Origin: Bryobacterales bacterium
GTDB taxonomy: Bacteria; Acidobacteriota; Terriglobia; Bryobacterales; Bryobacteraceae
NCBI GenBank assembly: GCA_016789755.1
Contig: JAEUQG010000344.1
Span: forward strand, 1-43,162
DNA: 43,162 nt
Direction: 5' to 3'
This document shows, piece after piece, positions 15,475 to 24,367 of the stretch. The notes beneath the pieces are model-generated. The model did no database searches. It was given only the letters and a program-made list of their open reading frames with translations, and was not told where the DNA came from. The position numbers were made by a program, and so were the translations under genes. How positions within the stretch are numbered: the stretch's first letter is position 1; every line of letters starts with the position of its first letter.

Positions 15475-17877
15475 CTATTCCTGACGCAACGTCCTGATCG
15501 GCGCCTGCCGCGCCGCGCGCCATGCGGGTAACAGGCTGGCAATCCACGCTACCAATAGGAATGAGCCCACGCTCACAGCATAAGCCAGCCCATCGCGAGG
15601 AGAAACCTCGAATAGAAACCGGCTCAGTGCGCCGCTGATCGCCAGCGCAATCAGCAACCCCGCGGCCAACCCGATTGCCACAGGCTTCAGCGCGCTGCCT
15701 GCCACCCAGCGCCGTATTTCGCCAGGCGCTGCCCCCAACGCCATCCGTATGCCGATTTCGCGCATGCGTTGGGCCACGCGAAACGCCGTCACGCTATAGA
15801 TGCCGAAGGCCGCCAGCAGAAACGCAAGCAGTCCGAAGGCGGAAAACAACCGGCTGCGGAACCGTGGTTGCTCCATCGTGCGCGCTATCCGCTGCTCCAT
15901 CGTGCTTATGCCGTACACCGGCGTTGTGCGGTCGAACGAGGCCATGCGCGCCTCTATCGCACCAGCCAGTTGTTCCGCCTCCAGCCGTGTCCCGATCAGC
16001 AGCGTCGTATGAAGCACTGGTGCCTGTCCGATCGTCTCGTAGATGTGAGGCAGCGGCCGGTTCTCCACGCCCGTGTTCTTCACATCCGCCACTACGCCGA
16101 CGATGGTCATCCATCGCCCGCCCGGACGCGGTGCGCCCAGCAGGATCCGTTTCCCCAGGGGGCTCTCGTTTGGCCAAAATGCCTTCGCCAAAGCCTCACT
16201 CACGATCGCCACGCTGTTTTCCGGCTTGTCGTCGGAGGCCGCAAAGAAGCGACCCGCCCGCAGCGGAATGCGCAGCAACGTGAAGTAGTCCGCGCTCACT
16301 ACCTGATAACGCGCCATCTGCGGCGTCGCTCCAGAAGACTGAAACGCACGTCCTTCGATCGAGAACGGATCGCCGCCCGTGCCCGCCGCGAAGGGCAACA
16401 ACGAACTCAAGGCCACTCCCTCGAAATCCGGCTGCGTGGCCGACCACTCCAACAGGCGGGTCCAATACGCACGCACTGGAGTCGTGTCCATTCGCGACGG
16501 TGTGGGAAAGGAAACCTGCGCCGCCAGAATTCTGTCGCGCCGCAGCCCCACATCCACCGATTCCAGTTTCGCCATGCTGCGCGCCAAAAGCGTCGCGATC
16601 ACCAGCAGCACCAGACTCATCGATGTTTGCGCCACCACCAGCCAAGGCCGCAGCCCCTCGCGCGTTACTCGCGTCGAGCCCTTCCTCCGATTCCCCGGCA
16701 ACAATCCGAAGAGCGTTCCCGTTGCCGCGCACAGCAGACCCGCAAACAGAAACACCGTTGCATCCACTCGCAAGTCGTCGAGTGCCGACAATTCGTTCGG
16801 CAAATGGGGGAACAACACTTGCGCGCCCACCGAGACCACCGCAAGCCCCACCACTCCGCCGGTTAGCGAAACCAGCAGGCTTTCCGTGATCAACTGCCGC
16901 CACAGCGTGCCCTGCGTTGCCCCCACCCACTCCCGGATCTGAAACTCGGCATCGCGCTTGGCCCGCCATTCCAGAAATAGATAGGCGACGTTGGCGCACG
17001 TGATCGCCAGCAGCGTCAGCGTCGCTCCAAACAGCAGCAGGACGCTTTGCGATGCGGCCCCGTAGAGTTGCTCCCGTAACGGCGCCACCGTGGCCGTGTA
17101 CCCGGCGTCCTCTCCGTTCGGCCCCTGGTAGACGCGGTATTCCTTGCTCAATTGCCCGGCGATGTCTCCCATCGTCCGGCGCGCCTGCTCAATGGTCACG
17201 CCCGGCCTCATCCGCGCCAGCACGCGCAACGAGCCGCGCCGCCGTTCCGGATCCTGGTCGAGCGGCAACGGCGTCACAACATCCGGAGGCAGGCCTCCCG
17301 CCAATCGAAAGCGGAACCCCGGATCGAGAACACCGCCCACCGTGTAGACTTTGTTATCGAGTTGGATCGTCTGTCCCAGCGCATTCCTGTCGCCGCCGAA
17401 GCGCCGCATCCACAATCCGTAGCTGAGCAGCGCCGTACGATCCGCTCCACGGCGGTCTTCCCCCCTCTCAATGGAACGCCCGGCGATGACACCCGCGCCC
17501 AGCATCGGCAGCATTCCCGCCGTCACTCGCAACGCGCTGATCCGCTCGGGCCGCTCCGGCAACACCAGCGTCGCCGTCATCGGAACGAATGCTTCAATTT
17601 GCTCGAAAACGTTGCCCCGATCACGATAATCCTGGAAAATCCCGTAAGAAGTGGGGAACTCCAGCAACCGGAAGGCCCGCAGTTGATCCCACAGCATCAC
17701 CAGACGCTCCGGGTCGCGATACGGAAGCGATTTCAGCAAGGTCGCGTTGACAACGCTGAACAGCAATGTTGTGGCCGCGATGCCGAATGCCATGGCGCAT
17801 ACCGCCAGCCCCGTGAATCCGGGGTTTCGAGCCAGGATGCGGACGGCGAACCTTAGGTCTCGCCAGAGCAGTTCCAT
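15475..17877 (-). CDS. ADOP-family ABC transporter permease (MacB/FtsX type), copy 1
   Basis: The 800-residue protein starts MELLWRDLRFAVRILARNPG, the characteristic N-terminus of acidobacterial duplicated orphan permeases. It has two MacB-PCD/FtsX halves: a first membrane helix at about 20-45, a periplasmic core at about 50-250, a three-helix bundle at about 275-400, then a second core and helices to the end (AFGIYSVTAFRVAQRMREIGIRMALGAAPGEIRRW). No ATPase domain or ATPase gene is nearby, as usual for orphan members. MacB-type permeases act as mechanotransmitters without a substrate channel. It lies 38 bp downstream of the spermidine-synthase-like gene on the same strand. Confidence 0.9.
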   Translation of the reverse strand: MELLWRDLRFAVRILARNPGFTGLAVCAMAFGIAATTLLFSVVNATLLKSLPYRDPERLVMLWDQLRAFRLLEFPTSYGIFQDYRDRGNVFEQIEAFVPMTATLVLPERPERISALRVTAGMLPMLGAGVIAGRSIERGEDRRGADRTALLSYGLWMRRFGGDRNALGQTIQLDNKVYTVGGVLDPGFRFRLAGGLPPDVVTPLPLDQDPERRRGSLRVLARMRPGVTIEQARRTMGDIAGQLSKEYRVYQGPNGEDAGYTATVAPLREQLYGAASQSVLLLFGATLTLLAITCANVAYLFLEWRAKRDAEFQIREWVGATQGTLWRQLITESLLVSLTGGVVGLAVVSVGAQVLFPHLPNELSALDDLRVDATVFLFAGLLCAATGTLFGLLPGNRRKGSTRVTREGLRPWLVVAQTSMSLVLLVIATLLARSMAKLESVDVGLRRDRILAAQVSFPTPSRMDTTPVRAYWTRLLEWSATQPDFEGVALSSLLPFAAGTGGDPFSIEGRAFQSSGATPQMARYQVVSADYFTLLRIPLRAGRFFAASDDKPENSVAIVSEALAKAFWPNESPLGKRILLGAPRPGGRWMTIVGVVADVKNTGVENRPLPHIYETIGQAPVLHTTLLIGTRLEAEQLAGAIEARMASFDRTTPVYGISTMEQRIARTMEQPRFRSRLFSAFGLLAFLLAAFGIYSVTAFRVAQRMREIGIRMALGAAPGEIRRWVAGSALKPVAIGLAAGLLIALAISGALSRFLFEVSPRDGLAYAVSVGSFLLVAWIASLLPAWRAARQAPIRTLRQE

Positions 17878-17915
17878 CTCCGTCAGTAAAGCACAAAATC
17901 ACCCGTACGGAAGTT

Positions 17916-20270
17916 CTATGCGTGGATTACGCTCGGCTTTTCCAGCCGTACCACCCACATTGCGAGCAGATACATCGCCCCGCCCAGCAAAAGAGTCGTT
18001 TGCAGTCCCAGATACAACGCGAAAAACATGGAACAGGCTGACCCCATCACGCTCGAGGCCGCGTTCAACGACCACGCCCACCGCACCGAAGCCGAGTGGG
18101 TCTTCTCCAGGTATCCAAGCCCTGTCGGAAACGGAATGCCCATCAGAAAACCCGCCGGAGCGATCATCACCACTGCTACAATCGCTTTCCACCAGAATGG
18201 CCATCCCACACCAAACGACGTCACCGGCCCTGCTACGAAAGCCAGCACCGCCACCACCACCGCAACCACTGCCAGCACATGGCCCCATCGCACTGCCGAT
18301 CCCTTCAATACGCGGCGGCTGTAATAACTGCCCAGTCCGCTCGAAATCAGCATCGAGAAAATAATCACCGTCAGCGCATACGTCGGGTGGCCCAGAAACA
18401 ATACGAACTTCTGGATCAGTGCCACTTGAATCAGAATATAGCCCGTCCCGATGGCGACAAAGTACATCAGGAATCGGCGCACACCCTTCTCCGCAGGCAA
18501 TCGCGTCCCCAGCAGCAGCGGAGGCATTGCCAGCGTCACCAGTGTCGCCAGCACGCTCACTGCAAGCAATCCGAACAGCAGCGGCACCGCCCGGTTGATC
18601 TTGTAATCCGCCGACGATTTGTAAGCGCTGCGCAAGAACTGGAGTATGTCGCCCGGCTGCACCGTGTAAAAAAAGAACGGCCGGTTATCCGAGACCGGTG
18701 TGACGTCGTACGGGTAGCTTTCGTAGAACGGCTTTGGATCGCGGGCGTAAAGATACTGCGAGAAGGCCGATGGGAACGGCGTTCCCGGCCAGTACACAGA
18801 CGTCAACCCAGCCGTACCCGCCTGCGCCACAATCCCAGGCATCATGTCCGGCCGCATCGGACGCCTTGTGATGATCACCGTATCTGTCGCGCCCCACTGA
18901 TTGATCTGCTGCATGTTCTCCCGCGCCACGAAGAAATGCATCTGCGGATTGGTTTCCCCCAGCCGTAGCAGCGCCTCGCGCGCCAGCGCAATCAGCCTCA
19001 ACGATTCCCTCGGCGGCTCGAATCCCCAGCGTGTGAACGCCAGAATGCCGTCGTCGGTGAGATGGCTCAGGTAATCGTAAAAAGCGTCGGTCGTGTAGAG
19101 ATTATTCTCGGTCAGCGCAAAGGCCCCCGCGGCCGTCGAGGCCCAAGTGTCCACCAGCGTCGCCTGGATAATCTGATACTTCTCATTGCTGCGCCGGATG
19201 AAGCTCCGTCCGTCCTCTACAGCTACTTTTACCTCTGGCCGGAAATAGAGCCGCTGGCTCAGGTCCGGGAACCGTTCCCGCATGATTGTGGTAGCGATGA
19301 TCGGATTGATCTCCACCGCAGTTACATCCTTGCTGCCAGCCGCCAGCGCCCGAGCAACGTCATACCCGCCACCCGCTCCAATAATGAGCGTCTTCGCTCC
19401 GTGCTTCAGCCGGTGCGCCAGCGCCGGTCCCTGGCTCAGCAACTCCCGCCGTTGCTCTTCCGTCAAACGGTCGAAATCGTAACTGGCAATCCCAGTGGAC
19501 GCGTCGGCATCGATCACAATCCACCGCTTGTCCGGCACCAGTCCGATGCGGGAAAAGCTGTTCCATTTGACGAAGCTCTCTTGCGGCAGCGCCTGCCCCT
19601 TGGCGAACTTTACTTCAATCACAGGCTTCTTGAAATTCAGAACAATGACCGAAGTGATCGCCAACGCCAACAGTACCGCCCCCGCCCGCCCTTGAATGCG
19701 GCCCACAAGATGAAACCAGATCGCGCCAGCCGCGGCGAACAGCACGCCCGCCGCCAGCACAGTGGCCGGTCCGCCGAAGAAATCGAGAAATGGAACCAGC
19801 AACAGGCAGCCTCCCGCTGCACCCAAAAGATCGAAGAAGTACACACGGTCCACACGCTCAATCGTCTCCGAGATCGCCAAGGAAACAACGGCGCCCGCAA
19901 TGATAAACGGAAGCGCGCTCGTGAAGTACACGATTGCCAGTGTGAGGTTGTCGAACTCCTTCTGCCTCGTCAACAGGAATAGCAGCGATCCCGGCACCAG
20001 CAGCGCATTGATCGTCGACAGCCAGCCTAACGTCTGAAACGTCTTGCCCGTCTTTGCGGCGAAAACATAGCTCAGCACTCCGCCCGCGCCCAGTCCGAAC
20101 AACGCGATGGAAATGGCAAGGAATGCGAAGTGATAGTAAAACACCACCGAGAACAGGCGCGTCAGCGACAACTCCAGTATCAGCGTCGCCAGCGTGGTCA
20201 GCGCGACGCCGAGATAGATCTGTGGCCAACTGATGGGTTTGATGGGGAACGGAGAGTCGATACGAGACAA
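17916..20270 (-). CDS. Polytopic membrane protein with embedded spermidine-synthase-like domain
   Basis: This 784-residue protein has about six N-terminal membrane helices (15-210), a soluble Rossmann methyltransferase-like domain (about 230-500) and about seven C-terminal helices (550-780). The nucleotide-binding loop IGAGGGYD is at 297-304, followed by VEINP (319-323), VEDGRSF (351-357) and LVDTW (372-376). Catalytic polyamine synthases carry a YDxIxxDxxDP-type segment; here it reads YQIIQATLVDTWAS. Aminopropyl transfer is therefore doubtful, and the protein is better called spermidine-synthase-like. Such chimeras are frequent in Acidobacteriota and have no settled function. It follows the Met8-like gene by 20 bp. 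Confidence 0.85.
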   Translation of the reverse strand: MSRIDSPFPIKPISWPQIYLGVALTTLATLILELSLTRLFSVVFYYHFAFLAISIALFGLGAGGVLSYVFAAKTGKTFQTLGWLSTINALLVPGSLLFLLTRQKEFDNLTLAIVYFTSALPFIIAGAVVSLAISETIERVDRVYFFDLLGAAGGCLLLVPFLDFFGGPATVLAAGVLFAAAGAIWFHLVGRIQGRAGAVLLALAITSVIVLNFKKPVIEVKFAKGQALPQESFVKWNSFSRIGLVPDKRWIVIDADASTGIASYDFDRLTEEQRRELLSQGPALAHRLKHGAKTLIIGAGGGYDVARALAAGSKDVTAVEINPIIATTIMRERFPDLSQRLYFRPEVKVAVEDGRSFIRRSNEKYQIIQATLVDTWASTAAGAFALTENNLYTTDAFYDYLSHLTDDGILAFTRWGFEPPRESLRLIALAREALLRLGETNPQMHFFVARENMQQINQWGATDTVIITRRPMRPDMMPGIVAQAGTAGLTSVYWPGTPFPSAFSQYLYARDPKPFYESYPYDVTPVSDNRPFFFYTVQPGDILQFLRSAYKSSADYKINRAVPLLFGLLAVSVLATLVTLAMPPLLLGTRLPAEKGVRRFLMYFVAIGTGYILIQVALIQKFVLFLGHPTYALTVIIFSMLISSGLGSYYSRRVLKGSAVRWGHVLAVVAVVVAVLAFVAGPVTSFGVGWPFWWKAIVAVVMIAPAGFLMGIPFPTGLGYLEKTHSASVRWAWSLNAASSVMGSACSMFFALYLGLQTTLLLGGAMYLLAMWVVRLEKPSVIHA

Positions 20271-20290
20271 ACTTCTATGTTACCCGAGCC

Positions 20291-20731
20291 TTAACCTTCA
20301 GTGGAAAGCGCCTCTTCAATCTTCTTGCGCAGCGCCACCGCCAGTTTTGGACTCTCGCCTCCCGTCGACACAGCCACTTGCAGGTTTCCCTTGCGAATCC
20401 GCGAAGGCACCAGAAACGCGCACTCCTCCGGAGCGTCTGCCACATTGACTGGGATGCGCGCTTCACCCGCCGCCTGCGCCACCTGCCGATTCACCGCGCG
20501 GTCGTTGGTTGCGGCGAAGACCAGCGCCTGCCCTCCGATGTCGCCACGCCGGAACCGCCGCGTCTGCAACTCCACCGGCAATTCCTCGAACTCCGGCAGG
20601 TGCGCCGGGCTCACCACGGTCACCGCCGCACCCGCCTCCACCAATCCTCGCGCCTTGCGTAGCGCCACCTTCCCCGCTCCCACCACCAGTACCGTCTTGC
20701 CATGCAAGTCGAGAAAAACAGGGTAATACAT
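20291..20731 (-). CDS. Precorrin-2 dehydrogenase (Met8/CysG-N-like), minimal form
   Basis: The 146-residue protein has the NAD-binding GAGKVALRKARGLVEAGA (18-35) and the catalytic segment NVADAPEECAFLVPS, whose Asp matches the essential aspartate of CysG and Met8. VSTGGESPKLA follows. It catalyses oxidation of precorrin-2 to sirohydrochlorin on the way to siroheme and possibly iron insertion. The chain ends just after the NAD domain; family members are usually about 160-220 residues, so most of the C-terminal dimerisation/chelatase region is absent. The dehydrogenase half should be intact. No other siroheme gene is in view. It is head-to-head with der, 26 bp between the start codons. Confidence 0.87.
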   Translation of the reverse strand: MYYPVFLDLHGKTVLVVGAGKVALRKARGLVEAGAAVTVVSPAHLPEFEELPVELQTRRFRRGDIGGQALVFAATNDRAVNRQVAQAAGEARIPVNVADAPEECAFLVPSRIRKGNLQVAVSTGGESPKLAVALRKKIEEALSTEG

Positions 20732-20757
20732 AGGCTGGATGCTACCATGAAAGTTCC
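20732..20757. promoter_or_regulatory. 26-bp divergent gap between the Met8-like gene and der
   Basis: Only 26 bp separate the two start codons, so each gene's promoter must lie partly inside the other gene. I see no good Shine-Dalgarno for der. A TTGCCA at 20697-20702 resembles a -35 for der, but no well-spaced -10 accompanies it. Confidence 0.3.
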
Positions 20758-22074
20758 ATGGATCTCGATCAATCTCTGCCGGTAGTGGTCATTGCCGGCA
20801 GGCCCAACGTGGGCAAATCCACGCTTTTCAATGCCATCATTCGGGACCGCCGCTCCATTGTCGGCGACGAACCCGGCATCACCCGCGACCGCATCCGCGG
20901 CAAAGCCCAGCACAGCGGGCGTAAATTCGAAATCATCGACACTGGCGGCATCGTGCCCAACGAGGAAGAACTCATCCCCAGCGAGATCTTCAAACAGGCC
21001 CGCGCCGCCTTTGAAGAAGCCGCCCATATCGTCTTCGTCATCGATGGCCGCGCCGAAATCACCGGCACGGACCGCGAACTCGCTTCTTTGCTGCGCAAAC
21101 TCGGCAAGCCGCTAACCCTCGCCGTAAACAAAATCGACGTGCCCTCCAAAGAATCGCTCTCGCACGAGTTCTATGAATTGGGCATCGGCGATGTCATGCC
21201 TGTTTCCGCCGAACACAGGCTGGGCGTCGAAGCTCTGCTCGATCACATTACGGAGAACTTCCCCACAGCCGAGGAAGCGGAACGCCGCGAAGGGCCCCCA
21301 CGCATCAAAGTTGCTATCATCGGCCGCCCCAACGTCGGCAAATCCACATTGCTCAACTCGCTCGTAGGCGCTGAGCGCGCCATTGTCTCACCCATCGCCG
21401 GCACCACCCGCGACGCCGTCGATGAAACCGTGGAGCGCAACGGCGTCGAATACACCTTCGTCGACACTGCCGGCATCCGCCGCAAAGGCAAGACAAAGAT
21501 GATGGCTGAAAAACTCAGCGTCGTCATGGCCCGCAAGCATATCCGTATGGCTAATGTTGTCCTCATGCTGGTCGATGCTGTCGAAGGTCCCGTCGCGCTC
21601 GATGCCACCATCGCCGGTTATGCCGTGGAGGATGGGCGCGCCATCATTCTCTGTGTGAATAAGTGGGATGAGATCCCCGAGAAAAATCGCAAGAAATTCA
21701 CCCAGGACATGCGCGATGCCATGCGCTTCCTGGAATTCGCTCCCGTCATCTACATGTCCGCCAAAACAGGCCACGGCGTCAGCCAGATCTTCGATCTCGT
21801 GAAGCAGGCCTATCAGTCCGCCACCCACCGCGTCTCCACCGGAGAACTCAATCGCTTCGTCGAAACGCTAGGCGTCGATACCGACGTCAAGCTTCGTTAC
21901 ATGACCCAGGTTTCGGTGCGGCCCCCGACGTTCGTCGTCTTCACCGGAGGCCGCGAAAAACTTCACTTCTCCATCGAGCGCTTTCTCATCAACCGGCTGC
22001 GCAAGGAATTCGGTTTCTCCGCTACCCCGGTGGTGATCAAGCAGAAGTTCACTGCACGATCGCGCAAGGATTAG
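20758..22074 (+). CDS. der: Ribosome biogenesis GTPase Der (EngA)
   Basis: The 438-residue protein has the tandem-GTPase layout unique to Der. The first P-loop is GRPNVGKS (14-21), with DTGG switch II and NKID. The second P-loop is GRPNVGKST (about 188-196), with DTAGIRRKGK and NKWDEI. A KH-like C-terminal domain follows (about 355-438). Der assists maturation of the 50S subunit and is essential in most bacteria. The ATG at 20758 lacks a visible Shine-Dalgarno. The stop overlaps the convergent FAH-fold gene by 26 bp, so the two transcripts are antisense at their ends. Confidence 0.97.
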   Translation: MDLDQSLPVVVIAGRPNVGKSTLFNAIIRDRRSIVGDEPGITRDRIRGKAQHSGRKFEIIDTGGIVPNEEELIPSEIFKQARAAFEEAAHIVFVIDGRAEITGTDRELASLLRKLGKPLTLAVNKIDVPSKESLSHEFYELGIGDVMPVSAEHRLGVEALLDHITENFPTAEEAERREGPPRIKVAIIGRPNVGKSTLLNSLVGAERAIVSPIAGTTRDAVDETVERNGVEYTFVDTAGIRRKGKTKMMAEKLSVVMARKHIRMANVVLMLVDAVEGPVALDATIAGYAVEDGRAIILCVNKWDEIPEKNRKKFTQDMRDAMRFLEFAPVIYMSAKTGHGVSQIFDLVKQAYQSATHRVSTGELNRFVETLGVDTDVKLRYMTQVSVRPPTFVVFTGGREKLHFSIERFLINRLRKEFGFSATPVVIKQKFTARSRKD

Positions 22075-22894
22075 ATAACTCGCCGATGCCGGCGATGGAA
22101 ATTGTGCACACATCGTCCGGCTGCAGAGCGCAGTCTTCCTTCACGATAATGCCTGTCCCCGTGCACAGCACCGAGCCGCTTGGTACGGGATTGGCGCGGT
22201 ACAGGTACTCAATCAGCGTCTCGACCTTGCGATGAAGTTGCGATGTGTTCACCGCCCCGCTGAAGATCGTCGTCTCCCCACGGCGAATGGTGCAGGTAAC
22301 TTCCAGCTTGTAGGGGTCGCCCAATTCATCCGGCGTCACAATCACTGGCCCCAGCGCACAGCATGCGGTGTAAACCTTGGATTGCGGCAGATACAGCGGA
22401 TTCTCTTTCTCGATGTCCCACGCCGAAACGTCGTTGGCTACGGTGAATCCCAGCACCTTCCCCTTCGCGCCCAGCACCACCGCCAGTTCCGGCTCCGGCG
22501 CCGTGAACTTCGAATCCGAGCGTATGCCGATAGGCTTGTTCGGTCCCACGCAAACGCGCGCCGTGCCCTTGAAGAATACCTCGGGGCGTGGTTCCCGATA
22601 GACGTAGGCGTAGAAGCCTTCCCGCGTGCCGTGTTCGGCGTCACGGAAACTCGCCGACATCTCGTAGGTGCAGCCGCAAGCCCACACCTCGCGCGGATGT
22701 ATCGGAATGATCGGCGTTGCGGAAAGCGTCTGCGCCGCGGCGTGGCGCGCCGCCAGTTTCGTCAGCGGGATGTCTTCCTTCTCCGACCGCTCAATCAGAC
22801 CCTGCATCGTGTACGACGGGATGGGCCGCACCCCGTCGCTGTCGAATACCGCAGCCGTGATTTCGTTGTTCCAGCGTATTTGTCCGAGTCTCAT
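22049..22894 (-). CDS. Fumarylacetoacetate-hydrolase-fold protein, probable 2-keto-3-deoxy sugar acid dehydratase
   Basis: The 281-residue protein carries the FAH metal site: PEPE (133-136, two glutamate ligands) and NDVSAWD (154-160, the Asp ligand). The block ENPLYLPQSKVY (164-175) is, from memory, characteristic of the 2-keto-3-deoxy-D-arabonate dehydratase branch (archaeal KdaD-type) rather than of fumarylacetoacetate hydrolases. That branch turns a keto-deoxy-pentonate into 2-oxoglutarate semialdehyde. The gene directly upstream on the same strand, 17 bp away, is an aldehyde dehydrogenase that could oxidise that product to 2-oxoglutarate. The substrate is inferred from this pairing; another diketo or keto-deoxy acid remains possible. 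Its tail overlaps der by 26 bp. Confidence 0.82.
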   Translation of the reverse strand: MRLGQIRWNNEITAAVFDSDGVRPIPSYTMQGLIERSEKEDIPLTKLAARHAAAQTLSATPIIPIHPREVWACGCTYEMSASFRDAEHGTREGFYAYVYREPRPEVFFKGTARVCVGPNKPIGIRSDSKFTAPEPELAVVLGAKGKVLGFTVANDVSAWDIEKENPLYLPQSKVYTACCALGPVIVTPDELGDPYKLEVTCTIRRGETTIFSGAVNTSQLHRKVETLIEYLYRANPVPSGSVLCTGTGIIVKEDCALQPDDVCTISIAGIGELSNPCAIVQ

Positions 22895-22911
22895 GAATTG
22901 CTATGCGCCCT

Positions 22912-24357
22912 CTAGTATTTCAGGTAGATGGTCTTGTAGTCGCTGTAGAAATCCATTGCGACCGGACCCTGTTCTTTCGGCCCAAAACTTGAATCCTTCG
23001 TGCCGCCGAAGGGAAGCTGATACTCCACCCCCGCGCTCGGCAGATTCACCGTCAGCAGCCCCGCTTCCATGCCGTATACATAGTCGAACACGCGCGAGAC
23101 ATTGGTCGTCTGGATGGACGCCGAAAGGCCGAACGGAATGTTGTTGGCGATGCGCATGGCGTCGGCGAAATCCTTAGCCCGCATCACAGCCAGCACCGGT
23201 CCGAAGATCTCTTCCTGCGCGATCGTCATCGATTCCGTCACATCGGCGAAAACCGTCGGCTCCACGAAATAGCCCTTATCGTACGCCCCGCCGGTCAGCC
23301 GCTTGCCGCCTGCCAGCGGTTCGCCGGCTTCCTTACGCCCGATCTCGATGTACTTGAGGTTCGTCTCCAGTTGCCCTTCGTCGATCGCCGGCCCGATGTC
23401 GATTCCTGCTTCCATGCCGTTGCCCACCTTAAGCTTCTTCGTCCGTTCCACCAGCGCCGCCACGAACTTGTCGTAGATCGCGTCTTCGACAATAGCGCGG
23501 CTCGTGGCCGTGCACTTCTGGCCCGTGGAGAAAAACGCTCCGTTTACCACGTTCTCCACCGCTGCGTTGAAGTCTGCATCTGCCAGCACGATGGTCGGAT
23601 TCTTTCCCCCCATCTCGAGCTGAATCCGCAGCCGCCGCTTCGACGCTTCGGCGTGCAGCCATTCGCCAACGCCGCATGACCCGGTGAACGAGATTGCCTT
23701 CAACCCCCTGGCTTCCACCAGGGCTTGCCCCAGCGCGCCGCCAGACCCCGCCACGAAGTTTACAACGCCCTTCGGAATGCCCGCTTCATGGCACGCTTCC
23801 ACAATGCGCCATGCGCTCAGCGGCGACGCCGACGCCGGTTTCAGAATTACCGTGTTGCCGCAAATCAGCGCAGGCGCCAGTTTCCACGCCGGAATGGCGA
23901 TCGGGAAGTTCCACGGCGTCACCAGTCCTACCACGCCCAGCGACTTGCGAATCGCGAACATGTGTACCCTGTCGCGTTCCGACGGCACCACGAAACCCGG
24001 CTGCCGCGAGCCTTCGCCCGCAAAGTAGCGGAAAATGTTGATCGCCCGCCGCACTTCGCCCTTCGCCTCCGGCAGCGTCTTACCTTCTTCGCGCGTCATC
24101 TCTTCGCCCAGTTGGTCGAACTTGCGCTCCAGTATGTCGGCCACCTTGTACAGCAGCGCGCCGCGCGCCGGAGCGTTTATTCCGCTCCAGCCCGGATACG
24201 CCGCATTCGCCGCGGCGGCGGCATCGGCAATGTCTTCCGGCGTGCCCTTGGCAAACAAGCCGACCACTTCGTCGGTATTCGCCGGGTTGCGGTTCTCGAA
24301 GGTGGCCGCCGGAGTGCGCCACTCGCCATTGATGTAGTTCGGAAAAGTATTGGGCAT
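22912..24357 (-). CDS. NAD(P)-dependent aldehyde dehydrogenase, probable 2-oxoglutarate semialdehyde dehydrogenase
   Basis: This 481-residue enzyme is a full-length ALDH. It has TPWNFP (147-152), the catalytic Glu248 in QLEMGGKNP, the nucleophile Cys282 in STGQKCTATSR and the C-terminal EEIFGPVLAV. The ALDH family oxidises aldehydes to acids through a cysteine thiohemiacetal. The FSTGQKCTATSR context resembles the 2-oxoglutarate-semialdehyde dehydrogenases of hydroxyproline and sugar-acid pathways. Pairing with the FAH-fold dehydratase 17 bp downstream supports that reading but does not prove it. LemA ends 10 bp before it on the same strand, so it may be transcribed with the envelope genes. 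Confidence 0.88.
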   Translation of the reverse strand: MPNTFPNYINGEWRTPAATFENRNPANTDEVVGLFAKGTPEDIADAAAAANAAYPGWSGINAPARGALLYKVADILERKFDQLGEEMTREEGKTLPEAKGEVRRAINIFRYFAGEGSRQPGFVVPSERDRVHMFAIRKSLGVVGLVTPWNFPIAIPAWKLAPALICGNTVILKPASASPLSAWRIVEACHEAGIPKGVVNFVAGSGGALGQALVEARGLKAISFTGSCGVGEWLHAEASKRRLRIQLEMGGKNPTIVLADADFNAAVENVVNGAFFSTGQKCTATSRAIVEDAIYDKFVAALVERTKKLKVGNGMEAGIDIGPAIDEGQLETNLKYIEIGRKEAGEPLAGGKRLTGGAYDKGYFVEPTVFADVTESMTIAQEEIFGPVLAVMRAKDFADAMRIANNIPFGLSASIQTTNVSRVFDYVYGMEAGLLTVNLPSAGVEYQLPFGGTKDSSFGPKEQGPVAMDFYSDYKTIYLKY

Positions 24358-24367
24358 GATCTCTCGA

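Noticed and set aside
15475..17877. The two ADOP permeases as a recent duplication
   Set aside because: Their sequences differ throughout, including the N-terminus, so they are old paralogues and not a repeat within the window.
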